The notes below the pieces were generated by a model, which searched no databases, had not been told where the DNA came from, and worked only from the letters and a program-made list of their open reading frames with translations. The position numbers and the translations under genes are program-made. DNA of 64,000 nt from Uloborus plumipes (taxonomy: Eukaryota > Arthropoda > Arachnida > Araneae > Uloboridae), in assembly GCA_038373865.1 (NCBI GenBank), contig JAXGGA010002050.1:62001-126000 (forward strand), written 5' to 3'. Below are positions 23,801 to 35,800 of this stretch, piece by piece. Position 1 is the stretch's first letter. Each line of letters opens with the position of its first letter.

Positions 23801-26800
23801 GACTAAAGGGGTATTCCCACTACGACCGTTCTCTATGAACGAAGTGGTCTTTCGGACGTGCCGGACGGAGGTGAAAAGTTTCGAGCATTCACACTTGCTC
23901 CGTTTGAAAATCACGTGACGGTATTCCCTCACAAATTTCTACAGCGCGCACTCGGCGAGAGTCAATGAAGTCGCCACCAAAAAACCGGACGGCTGCCACC
24001 GCCGACGACATCCAGCATTCTAGAACGGTGACGGAAGCCGATGATTCGGCGTGCTGTCATGGCAACGGATTCCAAAAACCAGTTTCGCAGCGAAAAATTC
24101 GGTTCGGACGGTTAGATCGGTCGTAATATGAATAGCGCTTCACGCGGAAGCAAAGAAAGCAAGTAAGCAGAGCGGTACCATACCTTCCTGAAGACGAAAG
24201 CCTCCTCGTTGTAGACGGGGTTGAGTCCGTTCTGGGGCACGAGCCGGGTGCGGAACTCCTTGCGGATGGTGTCCGTGGGCAGCCCGTACATGTCCACTTC
24301 GACGTAGGTGCCGACTTTCCGGTCGGAGAGGAACTGGCCCGAGATGACGCGCACCGAGCACTGCGCGGCGATCACGCCGTCCACCGGCGACTCGGCGAAC
24401 GGGTCGAACGTCTTGTCCGGACGGCGCATAAAGTCCGGCTTCAGCAGGTACCTGACGTGGAAGTAAAAGACAGAGACGAGTCAATCTCTATAGTACAATG
24501 TACGACGCGCACCAAGCACTGTGACTCGGCGAACGGGTCGAACGTCTTGTCCGGACGGCGCATAAAGTCCGGCATCAGCAGGTACCTGACGTGGGGACAG
24601 AAGAGAAAGAGATGAGTAAAAATTTCTACTTCAGCGGAATAGCTAGTACAACGCAAGACGCGCACCGAGCACGCGACTCGGCTAACGGGTCGAACGTCTT
24701 GTCCGGACAACGCATAAAGTCCGACTTCAGCAGGTACCTGACGTGGGGACAGAAGAGAAAGAGATGAGTAAAAATCTCTACTTCAGCGGAATAACTAGTA
24801 CAATGCAAGACGCGCACCGAGCACGCGACTCGGCTAACGGGTCGAACGTCTTGTCCGGACGGCGCATTAAGTCCGGCTTCAGCAGGTACCTGACGTGGGG
24901 ACAGAAGAGAAAGAGATGAGCCAAAATCTCTACTTCGGCGGAATAACTAGTTCAATGTAAGACGGGCACCGAGCACGCGACTCGGCTAACGGGTCGAACG
25001 TCTTGTCCGGACGGCGCATTAAGTCCGGCTTCAGCAGGTACCTGACGTGGGGACAGAAGAGAAAGAGATGAGCCAAAATCTCTACTTCGGCAGAATAACT
25101 AGTTCAATGTAAGACGCGCACCGAGCACACGACTCGGCTAACGGGTCGAACGTCTTGTCCGGACGGCGCATAAAGTCCGGCTTCAGCAGGTACCTGACGT
25201 GGGGACAGAAGAGAAAGAGATGAGCCAAAATCTCTACTTCAGCGGAATAACTAGTACAATGCAAGACGCGCACCGAGCACGCGACTCGGCTAACGGGTCG
25301 ACCGTCTTGTCCGGACGGCGCATAAAGTCCGGCTTCAGCAGGTACCTGACGTGGGGACAGAAGAGAAAGAGATGAGCTAAAATCTCTACTTCGGCAGAAT
25401 AACTAGTTCAATGTAAGACGCGCACCGAGCACGCGACTCGGCTAACGGGTCGAACGTCTTGTCCGGACGGCGCATAAAGTCCGGCTTCAGCAGGTACCTG
25501 ACGTGGGGACAGAAGAGAAAGAGATGAGCTAAAATCTCTACTTCAGCGGAATAACTAGTACAATGCAAGACGCGCACCGAGCACGCGACTCGGCTAACGG
25601 GTCGAACGTCTTGTCCGGACGGCGCATAAAGTCCGGCTTCAGCAGGTACCTGACGTGGGAACAGAAGAGAAAGAGATGAGCTAAAATTTCTACTTCAGCG
25701 GAATAACTAGTTCAACGCAAGACGCGCACCGAGCACGCGACTCGGCTAACGGGTCGAACGTCTTGTCCGGACGGCGCATAAAGTCCGACTTCAGCAGGTA
25801 CCTGACGTGGGGACAGAAGAGAAAGAGATGAGTAAAAATTTCTACTTCAGCGGAATAACTAGTACAACGCAAGACGCGCACCGAGCACGCGACTCGGCTA
25901 ACGGGTCGAACGTCTTGTCCGGACGGCGCATAAAGTCCGACTTCAGCAGGTACCTGACGTGGGGACAGAAGAGAAAGAGATGAGTAAAAATCTCTACTTC
26001 AGCGGAATAACTAGTACAATGCAAGACGCGCACCGAGCACGCGACTCGGCTAACGGGTCGAACGTCTTGTCCGGACGGCGCATAAAGTCCGACTTCAGCA
26101 GGTACCTAATGTGGGGACAGAAGAGAAAGAGATGAGTAAAAATTTCTACTTCAGCGGAATAACTAGTACAATGCAAGACGCGCACCGAGCACGCGACTCG
26201 GCTAACGGGTCGAACGTCTTGTCCGGACGGCGCATAAAGTCCGACTTCAGCAGGTACCTGACGTGGGAACAGAAGAGAAAGAGATGAGTAAAAATCTCTA
26301 CTTCAGCGGAATAACTAGTACAATGCAAGACGCGCACCGAGCACGCGACTCGGCTAACGGGTCGAACGTCTTGTCCGGACGGCGCATAAAGTCCGGCTTC
26401 AGCAGGTACCTGACGTGGGAACAGAAGAGAAAGAGATGAGTAAAAATCTCTACTTCAGCGGAAAAACTAGTACAATGCAAGACGCACACCGAGCACGCGA
26501 CTCGGCTAACGGGTCGAACGTCTTGTCCGGACGGCGCATTAAGTCCGGCGTCAGCAGGTACCTGACGTGGGGACAGAAGAGAAAGAGATGAGCTAAAATC
26601 TCTACTTCGGCAGAATAACTAGTTCAATGTAAGACGCGCACCGAGCACACGACTCGGCTAACGGGTCGAACGTCTTGTCCGGACGGCGCATAAAGTCCGG
26701 CTTCAGCAGGTACCTGACGTGGGGACAGAAGAGAAAGAGATGAGTAAAAATTTCTACTTCAGCGGAATAACTAGTACAACGCAAGACGCGCACCGAGCAC

Positions 26801-29800
26801 GCGACTCGGCTAACGGGTCGAACGTCTTGTCCGGACGGCGCATAAAGTCCGACTTCAGCAGGTACCTAATGTGGGGACAGAAGAGAAAGAGATGAGTAAA
26901 AATCTCTACTTCAGCGGAATAACTAGTACGACGCAAGACGCGCACCGAGCACGCGACTCGGCTAACGGGTCGAACGTCTTGTCCGGACGGCGCATAAAGT
27001 CCGACTTCAGCAGGTACCTGACGTGGGGACAGAAGAGAAAGAGATGAGCTAAAATCTCTACTTCGGCAGAATAACTAGTTCAATGTAAGACGCGCACCGA
27101 GCACACGACTCGGCTAACGGGTCGAACGTCTTGTCCGGACGGCGCATAAAGTCCGGCTTCAGCAGGTACCTGACGTGGGGACAGAAGAGAAAGAGATGAG
27201 TAAAAATTTCTACTTCAGCGGAATAACTAGTACAACGCAAGACGCGCACCGAGCACGCGACTCGGCTAACGGGTCGAACGTCTTGTCCGGACGGCGCATA
27301 AAGTCCGACTTCAGCAGGTACCTGACGTGGGGACAGAAGAGAAAGAGATGAGTAAAAATCTCTACTTCAGCGGAATAACTAGTACAATGCAAGACGCGCA
27401 CCGAGCACGCGACTCGGCTAACGGGTCGAACGTCTTGTCCGGACGGCGCATAAAGTCCGACTTCAGCAGGTACCTAATGTGGGGACAGAAGAGAAAGAGA
27501 TGAGTAAAAATTTCTACTTCAGCGGAATAACTAGTACAACGCAAGACGCGCACCGAGCACGCGACTCGGCTAACGGGTCGAACGTCTTGTCCGGACGGCG
27601 CATAAAGTCCGACTTCAGCAGGTACCTGACGTGGGAACAGAAGAGAAAGAGATGAGTAAAAATCTCTACTTCAGCGGAATAACTAGTACAATGCAAGACG
27701 CGCACCGAGCACGCGACTCGGCTAACGGGTCGAACGTCTTGTCCGGACGGCGCATAAAGTCCGGCTTCAGCAGGTACCTGACGTGGGGACAGAAGAGAAA
27801 GAGATGAGTAAAAATCTCTACTTCAGCGGAATAAACTAGTACAATGCAAGACGCGCACCGAGCACGCGACTCGGCTAACGGGTCGAACGTCTTGTCCGGA
27901 CGGCGCATAAAGTCCGGCTTCAGCAGGTACCTGACGTGGGGACAGAAGAGAAAGAGATGAGTAAAAATTTCTACTTCAGCGGAATAACTAGTACAACGCA
28001 AGACGCGCACCGAGCACGCGACTCGGCTAACGGGTCGAACGTCTTGTCCGGACGGCGCATAAAGTCCGACTTCAGCAGGTACCTGACGTGGGGACAGAAG
28101 AGAAAGAGATGAGTAAAAATCTCTACTTCAGCGGAATAACTAGTACAACGCAAGACGCGCACCGAGCACGCGACTCGGCTAACGGGTCGAACGTCTTGTC
28201 CGGACGGCGCATAAAGTCCGACTTCAGCAGGTACCTGACGTGGGGACAGAAGAGAAAGAGATGAGTAAAAATCTCTACTTCAGCGGAATAACTAGTACAA
28301 TGCAAGACGCGCACCGAGCACGCGACTCGGCTAACGGGTCGAACGTCTTGTCCGGACGGCGCATAAAGTCCGACTTCAGCAGGTACCTGACGTGGGGACA
28401 GAAGAGAAAGAGATGAGTAAAAATCTCTACTTCAGCGGAATAACTAGTACAATGCAAGACGCGCACCGAGCACGCGACTCGGCTAACGGGTCGAACGTCT
28501 TGTCCGGACGGCGCATAAAGTCCGACTTCAGCAGGTACCTGACGTGGGGACAGAAGAGAAAGAGATGAGTAAAAATTTCTACTTCAGCGGAATAACTAGT
28601 ACAACGCAAGACGCGCACCGAGCACGCGACTCGGCTAACGGGTCGAACGTCTTGTCCGGACGGCGCATAAAGTCCGACTTCAGCAGGTACCTGACGTGGG
28701 GACAGAAGAGAAAGAGATGAGTAAAAATCTCTACTTCAGCGGAATAACTAGTACAATGCAAGACGCGCACCGAGCACGCGACTCGGCTAACGGGTCGAAC
28801 GTCTTGTCCGGACGGCGCATAAAGTCCGACTTCAGCAGGTACCTAATGTGGGGACAGAAGAGAAAGAGATGAGTAAAAATTTCTACTTCAGCGGAATAAC
28901 TAGTACAACGCAAGACGCGCACCGAGCACGCGACTCGGCTAACGGGTCGAACGTCTTGTCCGGACGGCGCATAAAGTCCGACTTCAGCAGGTACCTGACG
29001 TGGGGACAGAAGAGAAAGAGATGAGTAAAAATCTCTACTTCAGCGGAATAACTAGTACGACGCAAGACGCGCACCGAGCACGCGACTCGGCTAACGGGTC
29101 GAACGTCTTGTCCGGACGGCGCATAAAGTCCGACTTCAGCAGGTACCTGACGTGGGGACAGAAGAGAAAGAGATGAGTAAAAATCTCTACTTCAGCGGAA
29201 TAACTAGTACAACGCAAGACGCGCACCGAGCACGCGACTCGGCTAACGGGTCGAACGTCTTGTCCGGACGGCGCATTAAGTCCGGCTTCAGCAGGTACCT
29301 GACGTGGGAACAGAAGAGAAAGAGATGAGCCAAAATCTCTACTTCGGCGGAATAACTAGTTCAATGTAAGACGGGCACCGAGGACGCGTCTCGGCGAACG
29401 TGTCGAACGTCTTGTCCGGACGGCGCATAATGTCCGGCTTCAGAAGATACCTGTGAATAATATTTCTGCGTTAAAGGCCCTATTGAGAGGAAAATCGGTT
29501 GCATATCTTTCTCCGGGCCTGCGTCATAACTGTACCTCAGAACCAGACTACCGTAAATCCATTTTCGTCACTTTTTAGTAGAAGGCGTACACTATTAAAA
29601 AATTTCCTGAAAATAACGAAAAAATATACGGCAGCTGAGTTGCCGGAGTGTTTCCGTTTCGTTAATTATATTTCCGTGATTTTACGGAAAAATGACGAAC
29701 GGAGCGTTCGTCATTTTTCCGTTAGGCATTTTTTCGTTTCGTAATTCTCCGTTCTTCATTTTTTCGGTTCTTATTATTCCCGCTTATACGTTATAGGCTT

Positions 29801-32800
29801 ATACCTATACGCTTTGACTTATATGTATACATGCAAGATGGAAAATTATTTAAATTTTGCAAATTAACAAGCGCTTTTATAGCAACTTAATATCAATAGC
29901 AAATTATCTATGAAAGTTCAATAAATTAGTCCTTTAAGTGTCGCAAAATGCGTAGATTGTGTAGAACAACAAATGCACAAATTGAAATTTTAAGAAACAT
30001 TTGAAAATTTGCGAAACAATATAAACATATAAAAAGAACAAACATGGGTAATGTGCTGCCTTATCTTTTTCGTTTGTTCTTTTTATATGTTTATATTGTT
30101 TCGTAAATTTTCAAATGTTTCTCTAAAGTTTCTTAAAATTTCAATTTGTTCATTTGTTGTTTTTTCCAATCTACACATTTTGCGCCACTTAAAGCACTAA
30201 TTCATTAAATTTTCATACATAATTTGCTATTAATATTAAGCTGCTATAAAAGCGCTTGTTTATTTTGCAAAATTTCAATAATTTTCCATCTTGCATATAT
30301 AAGCGTATAGGTATAAGCCTATAACGTAAAAATGTGGGTGATTAAAATATGGGAAAATGAGAAACAGAAAAATCTACTTATATTAAAAACTGAGTATCTT
30401 TCTCACTATCTTTCTTTCTAACTATCTTTCTTTCTAACTATCTTTCTATCTTTCTATGTCACGCTTCTTTCTCCTGAACGCCAATGAACTGAAAGTCCAA
30501 CCAGGTACCGATAGATAGGTAATTTTTCAAGCTTCTTTAGTTTCAATTGATATAATTATACGATTTTAATTAGCGAAGATATCAATTAATAAGTAGTCAA
30601 ATTTAAAGCGATTAAGCCTAATAAATGATTAAATATGAAATCCATTCTTGCAAACCGTCGTTGCTATGAAACGGTGATAACAATGATAATGAGAATTTTG
30701 AATGAAGGCTTAACTAAATCAAACACGAAACTCATAAGCGGACCACTTACGTAGAATTTTTATCGCTAGCTACTGGTAATATTTTGAAACATTTATTTGT
30801 TGAAGAGCCATCTACTTATATTAAAAACTGAGTATCTATGTCTGCTTTTTTTCTTTGAGCGACCTGAACTTACTGAAACTTTCCTCACCATCTTGAAGGC
30901 GTGAAGCATCTCAATAATTCGAATGATTTTTTTATATAGGAAAAAAGTAAAGGCGTGAAGCGCCTGTAAGCGAGCCGCCTTGGCGGGGAGTAGTTTCTTT
31001 AAATTTTTTTCTCACTACTTTCAGGGCACAAGTGCCCGTGCAACGCCGGGCCACGTGCGTGGTATGTCTTGAAATCGAATGAACATTAAATTATATCAAA
31101 TAATATAATTTCAGAATGAGGTAAAAGTTAGAGAGGGGGGACGTTATGCATCAGCATGCCGCAGGAAGCTAATCTAGCTGCCCTGGCAGCTAGTCTACTT
31201 ATATTAAAAACTGAGTATCTTTCTCACTATCTTTCTTTCTAACTATCTTTCTTTCTAACTATCTTTCTATCTTTCTATGTCACGCTTCTTTCTCCTGAAC
31301 GCCAATGAACTGAAAGTCGAACCAGGTACCGATAGATAGGTAATTTTTCAAGCTTCTTTAGTTTCAATTGATATAATTATACGATTTTAATTAGCGAAGA
31401 TATCAATTAATAAGTAGTCAAATTTAAAGCGATTAAGCCTAATAAATGATTAAATATGAAATCCATTCTTGCAAACCGTCGTTGCTATGAAACGGTGATA
31501 ACAATGATAATGAGAATTTTGAATGAAGGCTTAACTAAATCAAACACGAAACTCATAAGCGGACCACTTACGTAGAATTTTTATCGCTAGCTACTGGTAA
31601 TATTTTGAAACATTTATTTGTTGAAGAGCCATCTACTTATATTAAAAACTGAGTATCTATGTCTGCTTTTTTTCTTTGAGCGACCTGAACTTACTGAGAC
31701 TTTCCTCACCATCTTGAAGGCGTGAAGCATCTCAATAATTCGAATGATTTTTTTATATAGGAAAAAAGTAAAGGCGTGAAGCGCCTGTAAGCGAGCCGCC
31801 TTGGCGGGGAGTAGTTTCTTTAAATTTTTTTCTCACTACTTTCAGGGCACGAAGTGCCCGTGCAACGCCGGGCCACGTGCGTGGTATGTCTTGAAATCGA
31901 ATGAACATTAAATTATATCAAATAATATAATTTCAGAATGAGGTAAAAGTTAGAGAGGGGGACGTTATGCATCAGCATGCCGCAGGAAGCTAATCTAGCT
32001 GCCCTGGCAGCTAGTCTACTTATATTAAAAACTGAGTATCTTTCTCACTATCTTTCTTTCTAACTATCTTTCTTTCTAACTATCTTTCTATCTTTCTATG
32101 TCACGCTTCTTTCTCCTGAACGCCAATGAACTGAAAGTCGAACCAGGTACCGATAGATAGGTAATTTTTCAAGCTTCTTTAGTTTCAATTGATATAATTA
32201 TACGATTTTAATTAGCGAAGATATCAATTAATAAGTAGTCAAATTTAAAGCGATTAAGCCTAATAAATGATTAAATATGAAATCCATTCTTGCAAACCGT
32301 CGTTGCTATGAAACGGTGATAACAATGATAATGAGAATTTTGAATGAAGGCTTAACTAAATCAAACACGAAACTCATAAGCGGACCACTTACGTAGAATT
32401 TTTATCGCTAGCTACTGGTAATATTTTGAAACATTTATTTGTTGAAGAGCCATCTACTTATATTAAAAACTGAGTATCTATGTCTGCTTTTTTTCTTTGA
32501 GCGACCTGAACTTACTGAAACTTTCCTCACCATCTTGAAGGCGTGAAGCATCTCAATAATTCGAATGATTTTTTTATATAGGAAAAAAGTAAAGGCGTGA
32601 AGCGCCTGTAAGCGAGCCGCCTTGGCGGGGAGTAGTTTCTTTAAATTTTTTTCTCACTACTTTCAGGGCACGAAGTGCCCGTGCAACGCCGGGCCACGTG
32701 CGTGGTATGTCTTGAAATCGAATGAACATTAAATTATATCAAATAATATAATTTCAGAATGAGGTAAAAGTTAGAGAGGGGGGACGTTATGCATCAGCAT

Positions 32801-35800
32801 GCCGCAGGAAGCTAATCTAGCTGCCCTGGCAGCTAGTCTACTTATATTAAAAACTGAGTATCTTTCTCACTATCTTTCTTTCTAACTATCTTTCTTTCTA
32901 ACTATCTTTCTATCTTTCTATGTCACGCTTCTTTCTCCTGAACGCCAATGAACTGAAAGTCGAACCAGGTACCGATAGATAGGTAATTTTTCAAGCTTCT
33001 TTAGTTTCAATTGATATAATTATACGATTTTAATTAGCGAAGATATCAATTAATAAGTAGTCAAATTTAAAGCGATTAAGCCTAATAAATGATTAAATAT
33101 GAAATCCATTCTTGCAAACCGTCGTTGCTATGAAACGGTGATAACAATGATAATGAGAATTTTGAATGAAGGCTTAACTAAATCAAACACGAAACTCATA
33201 AGCGGACCACTTACGTAGAATTTTTATCGCTAGCTACTGGTAATATTTTGAAACATTTATTTGTTGAAGAGCCATCTATTTATATTAAAAACTGAGTATC
33301 TATGTCTGCTTTTTTTCTTTGAGCGACCTGAACTTACTGAAACTTTCCTCACCATCTTGAAGGCGTGAAGCATCTCAATAATTCGAATGATTTTTTTATA
33401 TAGGAAAAAAGTAAAGGCGTGAAGCGCCTGTAAGCGAGCCGCCTTGGCGGGGAGTAGTTTCTTTAAATTTTTTTCTCACTACTTTCAGGGCACGAAGTGT
33501 CCGTGCAACGCCGGGCCACGTGCGTGGTATGTCTTGAAATCGAATGAACATTAAATTATATCAAATAATATAATTTCAGAATGAGGTAAAAGTTAGAGAG
33601 GGGGGACGTTATGCATCAGCATGCCGCAGGAAGCTAATCTAGCTGCCCTGGCAGCTAGTAGAGCAATTAAAAAAGGAGCGTAAACTAGCTCACCGGAAAA
33701 TTATATACAGGGTGTCCACTCCTATAGTGGACCAATAGCTAATTTCTAAACCGTTAGAGATACGCATATAGTTCATTTAGGAAAAAATCTCCAAATTATG
33801 AAAGGAATTTTGGGTCTATTCAATGTTTTTCAAAAAATCAAATTTTGAAAGAGTTACGAAATTTAAATTTTTATACAGCCCCCCAGTCCTATCAATCATA
33901 TTTAGTAAAACATTCTTGACACTGTAACGTTTAAAACTAAAAAAAAATCACTGTTCTACCACAAAAATTGACCGAGTTATGACGTTTTGAAAAAGAGTCG
34001 AGTTTTGAAAAATCGAGAGATCGCTCCACCGATGACGTCATGAAATAATGCAAAATCTTGATTTTTCAAAACGTCATAACTCGGTCAATTTTTGTGGTAG
34101 AACAGTGATTCTTTTTTAGTTTTAAACGTTACAGTGTCAAGAATGTTTTACTAAATATGATTGATAGGACTGGGGGGCTGTATAAAAATTTAAATTTCGT
34201 AACTCTTTCAAAATTTGATTTTTTGAAAAACATTGAATAGACCCAAAATTCCTTTCGTAATTTGGAGATTTTTTCCTAAATGAACTATATGCGTATCTCT
34301 AACGGTTTAGAATTAGCTATTGGTCCACGATAGGAGTGGACACTAGAGTGGGCCGAAAAAACACTTTTTTTTATTTCGAATTTGTAATAGCGCGGAAAAG
34401 TTGCGAATTATGAAGACAAAAAGAAGGAAAAAAAATTATCGAAATCGGTTGATATCTTCCGATCGCGCATAAGGCCTAAAGTTTGACAAAAATTGAAAAA
34501 ACTTTATTTTCGCGATTTTTTTTTAAATTTTTGAATTGGATGTTTTCGAAATGTAATAGTGCGGAAAAGTAGCTAATTGTAAAGATAAAACGAAGGAAAA
34601 AAAATTTATCGAAATCCATCGATAGCTTCCGATCGCGCATAGGGCCTAAAATTTGACAAAATATGAAAAAAACTTCATTTTTGCGATTTTTTTTGAAAAA
34701 ATTTTGAATGAAATGTTTTCATAATTTTTTCGCGCAGAAAAATTTATAATTATGAAAACAAAAAGAGGGATAAAAAGGAGGAAAAAAATTATTGAAATCT
34801 ATTAATATCTTTCGGTCGTGCCTAGGGCCTAAACTTTGACAAAATATGAAAAAACATCAATTTTGCGATTGTTTGTTTAATTTTTTGAGTTAGATGTTTT
34901 CGTTATGCAATAGTTTGTAACGTTTACTAATATAGCCTTAAAACATTGTGCTTTGATTTTGTTTTGGTCAGTTAATATCTTCCGGTCGCGCATTAACCCC
35001 AAAATTACCCAAAATAATAATTTTAAAAAAAGTTACATTTTTACGCGTTTTTGGTTTTTGATGAATAATTTTTTGTGAAACAACCGTATTATTTTTTAAG
35101 ACAGACTGACAATAATATAGAAAAACAAACTACCACAGGTTCAGTCGATATTATTCAGTTGCGAAAAGCCTTAGAAACTCTCATGCGTAGACGTCGGGCA
35201 GCAATCCAGGCAACGTCACTTGCCTGGCTACGGCTCTCTTCCACTCCATCGCCGCCTTCCTAGGACCACGTCAGCTGTCTGCCTATATTGTTTTTTCAGT
35301 CTGCGTTTCTATGTAGTAATCGCAGTGTACTATTATTTAGTTCAATCTAGCTCTTTTCATTTTGAAATTTTTATAGTCTTCTGTAATGATGTAGTTTTCT
35401 GCTCTGTGTGAACTCGGTGATTTAACGAAAGAGTTATACAATTGCCGAGCCAAATAACAAGACAAATACTCTAATAACAAGACAAATATTTGGCTGCCCC
35501 ACTTTCGGTACTCCAAAAGAACTGCCATCAAACAAGCCGTCCACTGGCAAGGACATCATTAGGTGCCGTACTCAAGGAAGGTTAAATTTGGGACTAGAAA
35601 TTAATAATGGTGTCTTCGCCAGTAGGCAGTTAAGTTGATGGCAGTTCTTTGGAGTGCCAAAAGTGGGGCAGCCAAATATTTGTCTTGTTATTAGAGTATT
35701 TGTCTTGTTATTACATAACTTTTTGTTAAATCACAGAGTCCACACACAGCAGGAAACTACATCATTACAGAAGACTACAAGAATTTCAAAATGAAAACAG

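Larger units (their letters stand above)
22779..24183 (-). other. Intron with three short TIR elements
   Basis: Contains 22944-23175, 23621-23725 and 23811-24137. The stretch 23180-23615 shows nothing recognisable. Confidence 0.6.

Noticed and set aside
24441..29226. About 30 near-identical minus-strand open frames of 63 codons as a gene family
   Set aside because: They are frames through the 152-bp repeat that join intron spacer to the exon fragment; the period is not a multiple of three and they are part of an intronic array.
24452..29455. 152-bp array as a CRISPR array
   Set aside because: There are no unique spacers; the whole unit repeats, and it is eukaryotic intron sequence derived from the adjacent exon.
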